Source of the DNA: Papilionanthe hookeriana x Papilionanthe teres
Lineage: Eukaryota > Streptophyta > Magnoliopsida > Asparagales > Orchidaceae
Direction: 5' to 3'
Assembly (NCBI GenBank): GCA_022702705.1
Contig: CM040426.1
Coordinates: 76,655,877 to 76,719,876 of the forward strand
Length of the DNA stretch: 64,000 nucleotides
The position numbers and the translations under genes were made by a program. Shown piece after piece: positions 37,170 through 44,290 of the stretch. Every line of letters begins with the position of its first letter. Positions within the stretch are counted from its first letter, which is position 1. The notes below the pieces were generated by a model, which saw only the letters and a program-made list of their open reading frames with translations, searched no databases and had not been told where the DNA came from.

Positions 37170-39313
37170 TAACCCTGCCCTGTCACATTCTACATTAGTG
37201 TTAGGCAGTGTGAGGCACTTTTCTTGATTGGTTATTTTAGAACATTGCAAGAGCATAAATCAAACCAACATTCTCACTTTCTTTATTTCCCTGGATTTTT
37301 TTAACCAATTAGCTTTTTTTTACTCTCTTGATAAACATAAAGCAGTCTAATGATTTCCACTTTTCTGTAAATTATTTCTTTTGGCGACAATGTGCATTGT
37401 AGGGGTCTCACTTCTTGCATAACGCTCTCCACCCTAAATCTCATCCATCACCATATTTTACATTGGTTACTAGAGCTATACGAATTTACATGTTTTAGCT
37501 TGCATGAATGTCATGTCTAAAGACTACTGTTATCCTCCTCATCACCAAATCTTCTAACAATATGAGGTTGGATGCTTGAAATAAATTTTTTTGTAATTTA
37601 TTCATAGTGAGTATTTTATAAGGTGTCAACCTCAATCTTTGCAAATTATTTTGAATAATTCTATCCATTTTGTTGTAGTCTACTCCTTTCTAATTCTTCT
37701 TTTAAATATCTACCCGTCATTGGACATGTCCAAATCCCCAAAAGCCTATGTGTAATTAGCTTATCTTTAATTGATCTCACTCCAACATTATTTTAATATA
37801 ATTTTATATTAATCAATTCTTTTTAGTTTTTTCACATCCATTATAACATCCTTGTTGTTATATAGTCAACAAGTGTGTCCATAAGAGGTCTCGTGTTGTC
37901 ATTGAGGAGTCAATGTTGTGAACATACACGATTGGGGCATGCTGAGCTTTGAGAAAGGCCTATGAAAGTGAGGGAACAAAAAGGAAAGAAAATAGAGAGG
38001 TAGAGATGAAGAAATCGAGAGAAGACAAAAAAGTTAAAGATAAAGGGAATAAGAGGAAAAGAAATAGACAGACGCAAGAACATAAGAGATTGGGAGGAAT
38101 GATGGGAGGGAGAATGCTTGGGGTCAAACTTTTGTTTCTTTTGCCTATGCAGAATAAAAAGGAAGAAAATTATTTATTAGAGCTTGAAATCATTTGAATT
38201 ATTATGGCAATTTGAAAACTACGAAAATTATCATGAGAGCTTTTTATAATTTATTAAAATTATCATGACAGGTACATGAATTAATTGAATTATTAGGGGG
38301 GCTTTTTCTATAAATGGAATTGCCATGTGAATATTTAATATTATTTTTGTGCTAAATTTGTAATCCATCTTTATAAGATTTGAAAGGCAGATCAAGAGAC
38401 AAGATTTGAAAATATGACGCACAATAGCATGAAATGGAGAAAAAAGATGACCCCACTTAAAGGCTTGTTGCTGTTGTTGTTGTAAGCTTTATTTGGACCT
38501 TCCCTGAAGTCTCATTTATTTGAAGACTTAAATTTTTTGCATAAGCTTGAACAGCCATATGTGTTCAAGTTTGGAAGTACATAGCTCTAGTAATAGTTTT
38601 AAAGGTGGAGACCACTAATTTTAATCTATTTAGCCATTCAGGTCTAATCAAAATGCATTCTAATCTCTTAAATAGTACATTGAGGTATTTATATAGCATA
38701 TACAGCAAAGGGAAGAGAAGAGAGGCTGATGGTCAAACATGAAAAAAATACAGCCATTATTATTCTTTTAAATATTGCTTTGGAACATGCCATGGCCATC
38801 CAGATTAAATCTTTCTCATCTTTAAAATAGTTTTACACCCATCATGGATCCATCTTGAGTGTGCTTGGTGGTGGTCTTCAAATAAATGTGTCTTCATGGA
38901 AGCACCAAAAATAAGCTTGAAAAATGGCGATTGTTTCTTGATCTTCCTTGGCCCAACTTTGTCATGTTGAACTACAAAGCTCACTACAAAGTCAGCTCAC
39001 AAATAATATTAAAACTTTACATGATAGTTTCTTGATAGCAAAAGCTCCCATAATGATTCAATAAACTCATAAACTTTGCGTGATAATTTTAATAAAGCAG
39101 AAAAATCTAATTATATTGCAGCATTTAGATACAGCCATCCATCTTATGTTAAGTTAGAGCTTTTTTTTGTTTTTAAGAGAAAAGTTGAGAGAGCTGATTA
39201 TATATTTAAACGCATCTTGCAGGGCTGCTCTGATTCTTATCCTTCTGATCATAATATATGTAGTGATTGCATTTGTGTGCCATGGCATCACACTCCCCAG
39301 TTGTATCGGGTAA
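3109..39313 (+). CDS. VAMP711-type vesicle-associated membrane protein (longin R-SNARE), complete spliced gene
   Basis: The coding sequence joins 3109-3325, 24730-24920, 36756-36919 and 39223-39313: 663 bases, 220 residues plus TAA. All introns are GT-AG, with phases 1, 0 and 2. Family knowledge: VAMP71 proteins are R-SNAREs of the vacuole membrane and late endosome that drive fusion with the vacuole. Seen here: an N-terminal longin domain (about residues 1-115, starting MAILYALVARG); an R-SNARE motif (about 122-185) with the ionic-layer Arg at residue 151 in VLDRGDRL; the juxtamembrane FRNTVWWRN; one C-terminal membrane anchor (about 190-210); and a short tail ending in TLPSCIG. The length matches the usual 219-221 residues. 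By recalled similarity it is closer to VAMP711 than to VAMP713 or VAMP714, for example HTALAYAMN and DYYSNDPNADRINRI. The odd trait is intron size, which is due to nested transposons. The reading frame is intact across all four exons. Confidence 0.95.
3414..4248. other. Intron 1, no element seen
   Basis: AT-rich intronic sequence after the first donor, with no recognisable repeat or coding similarity. Confidence 0.5.
4249..4270. repeat. (TG)11 microsatellite
   Basis: An uninterrupted TG run inside intron 1, next to an ACACAC/TATATG stretch. Confidence 0.9.
4271..4559. other. Intron 1, unidentified segment
   Basis: A moderately GC-rich segment (4280-4500) that looks unlike the AT-rich intron around it and may be a repeat fragment. 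It shows no protein similarity or inverted ends. Confidence 0.3.
4560..6526 (+). mobile_element. Old, degraded RTE-type LINE, + strand (left part)
   Basis: Many-stop translations still follow the order of RTE LINE proteins. There is a KERWKGYL-like segment near 5405, then an NYRG/LWERVIEYRL-like reverse transcriptase segment near 5715-5800. An MIFIGHERTYD-like remnant of FIDLEKAYD follows near 5910, then a GLHYGLALS-like remnant near 6090. An NGDI-like remnant appears near 6440. The element is split by a MITE at 5139-5394 and by a full-length RTE at 6545-9729; it resumes at 9747. It has no coding capacity now. Confidence 0.65.
5139..5394. mobile_element. Palindromic MITE, copy 1 (TTTACATACATA family)
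   Basis: The left end AAGGGGCATTTACATACA and subterminal CAATTC...TTTACA are mirrored by a right end that reads TAAGGTAAATTTATATATG on the opposite strand. The middle is AT-rich and non-coding. It interrupts the old + strand RTE, so it inserted after that element. Target duplication is not clear. Confidence 0.7.
6527..6544 (+). repeat. Target-site duplication (left) of the full-length RTE LINE
   Basis: The 18-base TCATGGACATTAATCATA is repeated exactly at 9730-9747, on the other side of the LINE insertion. Confidence 0.9.
7179..7502 (-). pseudogene. RTE reverse transcriptase, catalytic FADD fragment
   Basis: This continues the previous fragment in a shifted frame. It has GLHRGSALSPYLFALFMDG and then WCMLFADDILLVD, the palm catalytic box, followed by KGLRLSRTKAVYMEC. 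It is part of the LINE at 6545-9729. Confidence 0.9.
7514..7975 (-). pseudogene. RTE reverse transcriptase, N-terminal fragment
   Basis: A 153-residue open segment carrying the early reverse transcriptase motifs: LIFKNKGDAQECENYRGIKLM, the PGRST motif, and FIDLEKAYDKVPRDVLW with the first catalytic Asp. It ends at a stop after IKDMYA, where the intact protein would continue into the segment at 7179-7502. Confidence 0.9.
9730..9747 (+). repeat. Target-site duplication (right) of the full-length RTE LINE
   Basis: Exact repeat of 6527-6544. Confidence 0.9.
9747..10060 (+). mobile_element. Old RTE LINE, + strand (right part)
   Basis: Continuation of the + strand RTE after the nested insertion. 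Near 9838 the translation reads RLRWICHEVRKNRLIND, a degraded version of the RTE C-terminal RMLRW...RKDRIRN segment. No tail is preserved. Confidence 0.55.
10098..10377. mobile_element. Tourist-like (PIF/Harbinger) MITE
   Basis: 280 bp with terminal inverted repeats GGGTCTGTTTGG at the left and CTAAACGGGCCC at the right, flanked on both sides by TTA. TTA is the 3-bp target duplication expected of PIF/Harbinger elements. It is non-coding and inserted in intron 1. Confidence 0.8.
10378..11549. other. Intron 1, no element recognised
   Basis: AT-rich intron sequence. A short higher-complexity stretch lies near 11200-11530, but no coding similarity is visible. Confidence 0.4.
12633..12802. repeat. 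GGGCGGGC/GCCCGACCC repeat, unit 1
   Basis: A GC-rich unit of about 170 bp with motifs GGGCGGGC, TTGACTATGAAA, TTGAGCCCGCTTTGAC and ending near CCTGGTC. It recurs in direct orientation at 13383-13547. It is absent from the matching place in block copy B, so it was inserted into copy A. Confidence 0.7.
13383..13547. repeat. GGGCGGGC/GCCCGACCC repeat, unit 2
   Basis: Shares GGGCGGGCTTGACTATGAAA, AGCCCGCTTTGAC and CGCC-AAGCC/CCTAGGTC with unit 1. The two units bracket about 580 bp of AT-rich DNA, the layout of a small element with terminal direct repeats or of a dispersed repeat present twice. No coding sequence. Confidence 0.65.
13865..15770. other. Insert of unknown type within duplicated block A
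   Basis: No counterpart is visible in block B, where the flanking matches (13803-13860 and 15780 onward) are almost adjacent (23220-23290 and 23330). It is AT-rich to 15110 and then strongly pyrimidine-rich (15120-15640), with clusters of CTTCTCC and CTCTTCC. The 148-codon frame at 15252 is low-complexity and not a credible gene. Confidence 0.4.
16155..16172 (+). repeat. Target-site duplication (left) of the truncated RTE
   Basis: TATATTTGATATAATATA, repeated exactly at 18532-18549. Confidence 0.85.
16173..18531 (-). mobile_element. 5'-truncated RTE-clade LINE, - strand
   Basis: 2.36 kb, closely similar to 6545-8905 base by base. It has the same CAA-rich tail (low end), AGTGGGGTCGGCTAC, a C-terminal region near 16430, the catalytic FADD near 16965, and FIDLEKAYDKVPR near 17240. 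It is flanked by an exact 18-bp target duplication. The endonuclease half is missing. Frameshifts split the reverse transcriptase, for example near 17120 and 17340. The last 19-20 bases before the right flank copy a sequence from within the element. Confidence 0.92.
18532..18549 (+). repeat. Target-site duplication (right) of the truncated RTE
   Basis: Exact repeat of 16155-16172. Confidence 0.85.
19206..19736. other. Intron 1, no element seen
   Basis: AT-rich sequence after duplicated block A, with nothing recognisable. Confidence 0.4.
19737..19787. repeat. AT microsatellite grading into a TATAT array
   Basis: About 28 bases of (AT)n followed by several ATATT units. Confidence 0.85.
20249..20500. 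mobile_element. Palindromic MITE, copy 2
   Basis: The left end carries CACACAGTTCTTATGTATTT and the right end GTTAGGTATGTAAATGTATA with GCATGCATGTAAAT. These are the subterminal motifs of the family in inverted orientation. The outermost left bases are degraded. Confidence 0.6.
20580..21760 (-). pseudogene. Ty3/gypsy-type gag relic
   Basis: A minus-strand translation over 21510-21200 reads FRGVEWSIGIENWLTHSKKI, then IFCTEEKKALLTLLQ. This follows the gypsy gag pattern of a GAEDP..AEEWI..MEKIF-like segment followed by a hydrophobic leucine-rich helix. Stops break the frame. Flanking sequence on both sides has no clear LTR or polymerase. The family call rests on recalled pattern only. Confidence 0.45.
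21980..24530. repeat. Large duplicated block, copy B
   Basis: The shorter of the two direct copies, lacking the inserts found in copy A. Its right end is about 200 bp upstream of exon 2. It contains its own small tandem duplication at 23020-23113. It is non-coding. Confidence 0.75.
23020..23113. repeat. Tandem duplication, 47-bp unit, two copies
   Basis: GCAACCAAATAATTTAAAATTCAC-type units start at 23020 and 23067 and are nearly identical, each ending in AATAGGAAAAAAA. They are much less diverged than the large blocks around them, so this event is recent. Confidence 0.85.
24730..24920 (+). CDS. VAMP711-like exon 2
   Basis: The acceptor is TTTTCTCAG|GA. The exon completes an Arg codon and continues RIPFVFLEEIHGRFVKTYG, then the conserved stretch up to GEMSQ. 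The donor is CAG|GTAGAG. It covers the end of the longin domain and the start of the SNARE motif. The open frame seen from 24774 runs past the donor into intron and should not be taken as a separate gene. Confidence 0.95.
24980..25440. other. Intron 2, no element seen
   Basis: T-rich intron sequence following exon 2. No recognisable repeat. Confidence 0.4.
25440..26290 (-). mobile_element. RTE LINE 3' remnant of a second subfamily, - strand
   Basis: The sequence follows the known 3' part of another plant RTE subfamily: GGGACCAACTTCATGAATC near 25485, GGCCTACCCATTTTCCTTCC near 25590, TAATAGGCATATTTTCT near 25640, ACATGGCCAATTCATTTAGG near 25670 and CATCTTAACATTCTC near 25787. It is more diverged from the copies at 6.5 and 16.2 kb than those are from each other. 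The frame is gone. Confidence 0.5.
26305..26511. mobile_element. Palindromic MITE, copy 3, left part
   Basis: Starts with GTGGCATTTACATACATGC and continues TTCTTATG..TTACATATCTAACATCTAAA. It runs to GTTAGATATGTAAAT, where the copia LTR begins. The missing right end, with AAGAATTGTGTTGTATATATG, is at 33610-33652, beyond the copia element. Confidence 0.7.
26512..26692 (-). repeat. Copia 3' LTR
   Basis: Pairs with 33428-33609: shared GGATGATATT, AGAAGTAG, AAACAAATAGGAAGGAA-type and CAAGTAATAAATCT segments. Many substitutions and small indels separate the two LTRs, so the insertion is old. Confidence 0.85.
29018..29330. repeat. Minisatellite, five diverged units of about 62-67 bp
   Basis: Each unit has GTGC(C/T)T..(C/T)TTTTTG, GAAA(A/T)CTGAAA, TTTTATG.TTTATTTGCAAA and GGTTGGAA. 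Units begin near 29018, 29080, 29142, 29205 and 29269. Divergence rises toward the right end. Confidence 0.75.
29341..29396. mobile_element. Palindromic MITE fragment, right end
   Basis: GGTGTTTGGTATGTAAATCT and TTGTATGTAAAT match the right-end motifs of the family; the rest of the copy is absent. Confidence 0.5.
29562..29660. mobile_element. Palindromic MITE fragment, left end
   Basis: AAGGGAAATTTATATACATA, ACCACTCAATTCTTAC and TTTACGTATCTAAAATCT match the left end. The matching right end is missing. Confidence 0.6.
30300..30585 (-). pseudogene. Copia reverse transcriptase fragment
   Basis: An N-terminal reverse transcriptase segment: DYKKTFAPAAKLNTIHVLSS, then HLFQLDVKNVNLNRELMKEV with the first catalytic Asp, EVYMSLP, and VYRLRKFLYELKQSP. 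It is cut off at the junction with the insert at about 30290. Upstream minus-strand sequence (to 30770) still resembles the polymerase N-terminus. Confidence 0.85.
31012..31101. repeat. In-frame tandem repeat, 33-bp unit, 2.7 copies
   Basis: GATGGTGCACTCACCGGACC followed by AGGGGGCCCACTG starts at 31012, 31045 and 31078. The copies are almost identical. On the copia coding strand it encodes an 11-residue unit (APWSGECTIQW), in the poorly conserved stretch between integrase and reverse transcriptase. Confidence 0.95.
32990..33370. repeat. Cluster of ATTTACTGCAGGAA-like motifs
   Basis: Variants of AATTTACTG(C/T)AGGAAG recur about six times between the copia primer site and the residual gag end, where gag should lie. 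This suggests local duplication or gag replacement. Confidence 0.5.
33428..33609 (-). repeat. Copia 5' LTR
   Basis: Upper LTR of the - strand element, adjoining the primer-binding site at 33413-33425. Confidence 0.85.
33610..33652. mobile_element. Palindromic MITE, copy 3, right end
   Basis: AAGAATTGTGTTGTATATATGTAAATTTC type end, the partner of 26305-26511, displaced by the copia insertion. Confidence 0.65.
33770..35225 (+). mobile_element. RTE LINE fragment, + strand, truncated at both ends
   Basis: Translation shows RTE order with many breaks: MKIKECFLDEDIQPRLMRYF (33868), MEIEEALK near 34030, RKKIHEEWRKSI near 34170, MIFVDL near 34440 (first catalytic Asp), ANDILL near 34750 in place of the FADD box, and GHQVIKRSEHFRYLESIVQN (34920). 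It ends with GFRLGDKMQN at about 35220. It lacks both the endonuclease and the tail. Intron 2 of the SNARE gene. Confidence 0.85.
35226..36755. other. Intron 2 end, no certain element
   Basis: AT-rich. A (GA)n run lies near 35769-35786, and a near-duplicate TTTATAATTGCATGAGCATGAA occurs at 35820 and 35861. The segments at 35545-35690 and 36480-36590 contain GAGCC/GGCTC-type words such as ATGAGCC and GAGCCGAAT that resemble dispersed plant repeats, but no ends can be drawn. Exon 3 follows. Confidence 0.35.
36756..36919 (+). CDS. VAMP711-like exon 3
   Basis: The acceptor is TGTGTAG|GTAAGG and the donor is CTCAC|GTAAGA. It encodes the core of the SNARE motif with the zero-layer Arg (residue 151), then LLVDKT and the basic region FRKQARRFR leading to the membrane anchor. 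The long minus-strand frame at 36728-36949 is its antisense shadow. Confidence 0.95.
37139..37168. repeat. (TA)15 microsatellite
   Basis: Uninterrupted TA run in intron 3. Confidence 0.9.
37169..38435. other. Intron 3, no gene seen
   Basis: Mostly AT-rich. The stretch 37410-37840 has the look of a degraded LINE 3' region, but no motif is firm. The purine-rich frame at 37949 is Lys/Glu/Arg low-complexity and not credible as a gene. Confidence 0.35.
38436..38483 (+). mobile_element. RTE LINE tail remnant, + strand
   Basis: GACCCCACTTAAAGGCTTGTTG followed by CTGTTGTTGTTGT is the family's 3' end (compare the reverse complement of 6555-6600). Only the tail is recognisable. Confidence 0.6.
38484..39222. 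other. Intron 3 end, no element seen
   Basis: AT-rich intron leading to exon 4. Confidence 0.4.
39223..39313 (+). CDS. VAMP711-like exon 4 (membrane anchor and stop)
   Basis: The acceptor is CATCTTGCAG|GG. It completes a Thr codon and then encodes a hydrophobic run, AALILILLIIIYVVIAFVC, followed by HGITLPSCIG and TAA. This is the C-terminal transmembrane anchor and short lumenal tail of the family. A longer open frame at 39076-39408 covers the same bases in another frame and is not real. Confidence 0.93.
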
Positions 39314-39560
39314 TTACTTTTGTTATTTTTTTTTTTTTTAAATCTTGTATTATTTTTGCAAAGAAAACACTGACAATTAACTTATTTGGTTTGGACTTTA
39401 TATTTTGAAAATCATTATTATTTATGTAATATATATTTCATTTATTTCTTGTGTGCTACCATTAATGTTGCAGCCAATATACATTCCTATCCTATGATCT
39501 TTACTGATGGATGAATATTATGATGTTATGGCGAACCTTTAGCAGAAATTTTTTACTTTA

Positions 39561-40190
39561 CTGGCATTTACATACATACCACCCAATTCCTATGTATTTG
39601 CATAACACTTAAAATTTGTTTGTTTGTTTTTTTATTATTTTTAATTTATAGCACTCAAATCTTTCATATATATACCACCATTTTAACTTTCAAAAAGGAA
39701 AATTATTCCATTCGGACAATGTACGCAGCGCTGCGTATAGAATTCTCGAATAATCGCCGAATAACCATCTAATAACCTCTATGATCGTGTATTTTAGGAT
39801 TATCGAGAGGTTATTAGCAGGTTATTGTGGTATTATTCTGAATAATCAGCGAATAACCTCCCAATAACAACGCCCCAATAACCTCTGCGGTTTCGTTTTA
39901 TACTTGTTATTCGGGGTATTATGAGGTTATTGGGAGGTTATTGCTCAAATAACGCTGCAATAACTTCCTAATAACTTGTCAAGAACTTTCGCATTTTCAT
40001 TTTAATGTTATTCACGGGCTATTAGATGGTTATTCGACGGTTATTTGGAGATTCCGTATGCAGCGTTGCGTACGTTATCCTTATGGAATAATTTTCCTTT
40101 CAATGTAAGGTGGTATATACGTAAAAATTAAAGTTTAGGTTTTAGACATGTAAATACATAGGAAATGAATGGTAGGTATGTAAATTTCGC
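39561..40190. mobile_element. Palindromic MITE, copy 4, split by a second MITE
   Basis: Left end GGCATTTACATACATACCAC, then CAATTCCTATGTATTT. The right end reads TTTAGACATGTAAATACATA and GGTAGGTATGTAAATTTC, its inverted counterpart. A different palindromic element occupies 39697-40097. Confidence 0.75.
39697..40097. mobile_element. Nested MITE with long terminal inverted repeats and AATAACCTC motifs
   Basis: 401 bp. The left terminus is GGAAAATTATTCC and the right is GGAATAATTTTCC. Inside these are GTACGCAGCG(C/T)TGCGTA and its inverse, then CGAATAACCATCTAATAACC versus its inverse, giving terminal repeats of roughly 90 bp. The interior is built from AATAACC(T/A)C words on both strands. A possible 6-bp target repeat TTTCAA lies at 39688-39693 and 40098-40103, with three extra A's beside the left one. 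Superfamily uncertain. Confidence 0.75.
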
Positions 40191-40329
40191 TAATTTATAT
40201 GGCAAGCGAAGCACTGGTAGCATCCCTGATAGGATACCTTCATTTTATTTTATGAGGATGGAATATGCAAATTATGTGATAATCCGCTTTAATGTTTTTG
40301 GAATTATTTTTGCGAATATTCAAAATTTT

Positions 40330-40550
40330 AATTTTTATTATCTCATAGTTCCTATGTATTTATATACCCAACACCTAAATCTTGCACCCCAAATTTTTGT
40401 ATCACATCAAAAATATTGCCATATTTACTTTTAAATATGATGGTATATTTGTAAAAAAATGAAGTTTTTTAAGTGTTAGATATGTAAATGTATAGAAAAA
40501 TAATATATATACATATACATAAATCGAGTGGTATATATGTAAATCTTCCT
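40330..40550. mobile_element. Palindromic MITE, copy 5
   Basis: Left part CATAGTTCCTATGTATTTAT then CCAACACCTAAATCTT. Right part AGTGTTAGATATGTAAATGT and GAGTGGTATATATGTAAATC. It lies only 140 bp from copy 4. Confidence 0.65.
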
Positions 40551-40799
40551 TTTTACTCAAAATAATTTTATTATAGGTGGAATTTGATCCCTAATAATAA
40601 TAATATTTTATTTGACTCTTTCTCAAGGAGACGGGGCTGAGATTTGGATTTCCACATTCCCCAATTCAGTTGTGACAAGGCACCGTCCAGATCAACATAT
40701 GCATAGGCTAGCTCTAAATTAAGATATTTTCACTAAAATGGAGTGGAGGAAGGAGAGCAGCGAGCCAATTTATGTTGGCCGTAGTTCTTCTTCACTAGT

Positions 40800-41295
40800 T
40801 TGAGAGGACAGCAAGTGTCGCGGCAGAATAAGAAACGAAAAAAAAAAGATGTTTTTATCTGGAAGAGCAGCGATATGGCTGAAGCAGGGAACGACTTGGG
40901 CGCTCGATCGGGAAAGAAGGAATGCGGCCTTTAACTGGAAGCGAAGGAATACCGAAGAAGCAGCGAGCAGCTAGGGCAGAGCTCCATTGCGAATGCGTAT
41001 GGCAAGATACAAGAGAGACGAGGGCGACGTTGTTAACAAAAACGTAACGACCGTCGACCGGGAGAGAAGTATCGCGGGATTTGAGAGAGTAACGACCGTC
41101 GCCCGGGAGAGAAGTATCGCGGGATGCGAGAGAGACGAGGGCAGCTGCGGAGGGGCACGGGAGTCATCCTGCCGAGTATCGCGTGCAACACAAAAAATAA
41201 ACGCAGTTTTCAGATCAGCGCGCGAAAAGCGTGATCCAAACACAACGGTAAAAACGCCCCCGCACTTTTAAGCTGTGCCCCAAACGATCACTTAG
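40800..41295. repeat. GC-rich non-coding insert with a 45-bp tandem duplication
   Basis: Sharply richer in GC than its flanks. AACGACCGTCG(A/C)CCGGGAGAGA-type units start at 41046 and 41091. The right end (AAGCTGTGCCCCAAACGATCAC) resembles the end of the Tourist-like element at 10377, but no matching left end was found. The 94-codon frame over it is driven by the repeat. Confidence 0.45.
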
Positions 41296-41789
41296 TCCTC
41301 CATGAGGTAGGGGCAAATTGCTAGTAAAGATGAAGGGAATTTTGTATAAGGATGAAGTATGTGTTGGAGTTCTTTGTGAGTATTATTTCCTAATTAGGAT
41401 GAGTTCATAGTGAGGACGTGCGGGCTATCGATCTGACAAATTCCCTTTACAAGCTCTTAAGGCGTTGGGTGGCCTAATTTGATATTAACCTGATCCTACT
41501 GAATATGTATACATTTATAATGTGCATCTAGTTCCAATCACCCAAAATAAATTTTCACTTAGTTCAAAGTCTTTATAAAGAAATTTCAATATGTAAAGTT
41601 TATATTAAAATACATTTCCAACAAATTTATTGCACCTCTTTCCTTCACTCCCTCTATCTTCCTCTTTAATTGTCTTCATAGTTCCACTTTTGGGTCTGTG
41701 AAGAAAATGTGATTCTTAGAATAATTTGGTTATAAACAAGACAATAATAAAGAAAAAAAGAAATATACTCTCTCTTTTCATTTATCAAA
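41296..41789. other. Intergenic, no element seen
   Basis: Ordinary AT-rich DNA downstream of the SNARE gene. Confidence 0.4.
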
Positions 41790-42880
41790 GTAATATTTAA
41801 ATAGAGCATTGTAGGTCTCACCTTTCAATCTAAGCGGTGTTTTTCTATCACACAATAGGCCCGAACCAATCCTCCACTTCAACAAACTAAATTGAATTCT
41901 ACTAATAATATCCCCATCTATATCACCATCACTTTGAACAATATACCATAGATATCTAAAGCATACACAATTTTTTAATAATTTGATCACCCATAGTAAC
42001 AACTTTGTCACTAGAGCTACTACTATTAAAATTACATTCCATATATTCAGTTTTAATTCCAATCAAACGCAGGCCTTTAGACTTCAATGTTGAACTCCAT
42101 AATTCAAATTTCTCCCGAACTCTTTCTCTAGTCTTATCCACGAGAAGGATATCATCAGCAAAAAGTATACACCAACGAACATCCTCCTGTAAATATCCAA
42201 TAAGAGCATCCATAACTAAAGCAAAAAAATATTGGCTTAAAGCTGATCCCTGATGTAATCCAATTGAAAATACTTGGTCAATCCTCCTTCTGTACGAACA
42301 AAAATAATAATTATAGTATACATAACTTTAATGACTTGCATATATCAACAAATTTCTTCTCTAGAGCTCTCCTAAGGATTTCTTTTGGAACATCATCGTA
42401 TGCTTTTTCAATATTAGTAAAAATCATTGGTAGATTCTCCTTATTCTTTTTGTACTTCTCCATCAACCCTCTCAATAAATGCATAGCTTCCATATTTGAC
42501 CTACTCGACATAAATTTAAACTGATTATGAGAAATATTTGTAACACGTCTTAACCTATGTTCAATTACTCTCTCCCATAATTTTAAACTATGGCACATTA
42601 ACTTAATTCCTCTATAATTTACACACTCTTTTGTATCCCCTTGATTCTTAAAAATATGACCAAATTACTCTTCCTCCACTCCTCAGTGATCTTTCTAGTT
42701 TTTAAAATAATATTAAAGAGTTTAGTAAGCTAAGAAACTCACAAGTCGCTTAAATACTTCCCCATTCCAATCGAGATATCACCAGATCCTACTGATTTTC
42801 CTCTGATTTTTCTTAAAGCTCCTCAACATCTTTTTTGACTAATGTGATGGTAAAAATAAAATCTTAGAAATATATTATAA
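41790..42880 (-). mobile_element. RTE LINE fragment, - strand
   Basis: Reading down the minus strand: SLKLWERVIEHRLRRVTNIS (42590), PMIFTNIEKAYDDVPKE (42420, with the first catalytic Asp replaced by Asn), LFADDILLVDKTRERVREK (42160) and a YLWYIVQSDGDIDGD segment (41940). Both the endonuclease and the tail are missing. More diverged than the two copies in intron 1. Confidence 0.88.
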
Positions 42881-43593
42881 GAAAAATAAAATTTAGCTTT
42901 ATTTTATTCCTCATGAACTCCTAAAACTTAAAACTCATTTATTTATCTTACTTTACACCTCATAAGAAAACACTTAAGGCAACAAAAGTGCTATTTAATT
43001 ACAAGTACTAAATACATTGCATTTTAATTCATTATAATTGTTTAACTGGTTATAAAAATAAATTCTCAAATTAAGTACTTAAATAGCTATAAAAGTAGAA
43101 CATATCATATCATATTAGTTTAAAGAATGATAAGTGATGACCCGAAAATGATGTAGACAATAGCCCAAAGATGTTGGTGCGGTATCTTTGATTAGGGCGA
43201 CATTAAAACTAGAAGATGGAGACGATGACACGAGCTTATGCCTCCAAATAGCCATTCAGACCCATCACCAACTCGAGATTGCTAGCGCGAGTCATGGATT
43301 TAATGACGACATGAACAAAAGTGGACCAAAGCGAACAACATGAACTACCATATTTGAAATACATCAAATTTGAGCAAAATTAGAATTTATAAGAAAAAAC
43401 TTTTAATGTTTCTCTATCAAAATAATATGAACTTGTTTAACTTTCGACCAAATACTTAAAAAATATTAAAACTCATTTGAGAAATTAAAATATGCCTTTT
43501 TTTTTTTTTAAATTTTACACCCCAAAGCCCCAAGGCAAAATACCCCTAAATAAAAACGTCCTTTTTTTTTTCTTCAATATGGTCATCTTCAAT
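42881..43593. other. Intergenic, no element seen
   Basis: AT-rich, with a short GC-richer piece near 43140-43330. No protein similarity seen. Confidence 0.4.

Positions 43594-44290
<697 letters not shown>

Noticed and set aside
37949..38197. 82-codon + strand Lys/Glu-rich frame
   Set aside because: Purine-rich low-complexity sequence in intron 3, with no homology and no gene signals.
39076..39408. 110-codon + strand open frame
   Set aside because: It overlaps SNARE exon 4 in a different frame. The spliced frame encodes the expected membrane anchor and stop.
40987..41271. 94-codon frame with a 15-residue repeat
   Set aside because: Repeat-driven and without start context or homology; kept only as a repeat.
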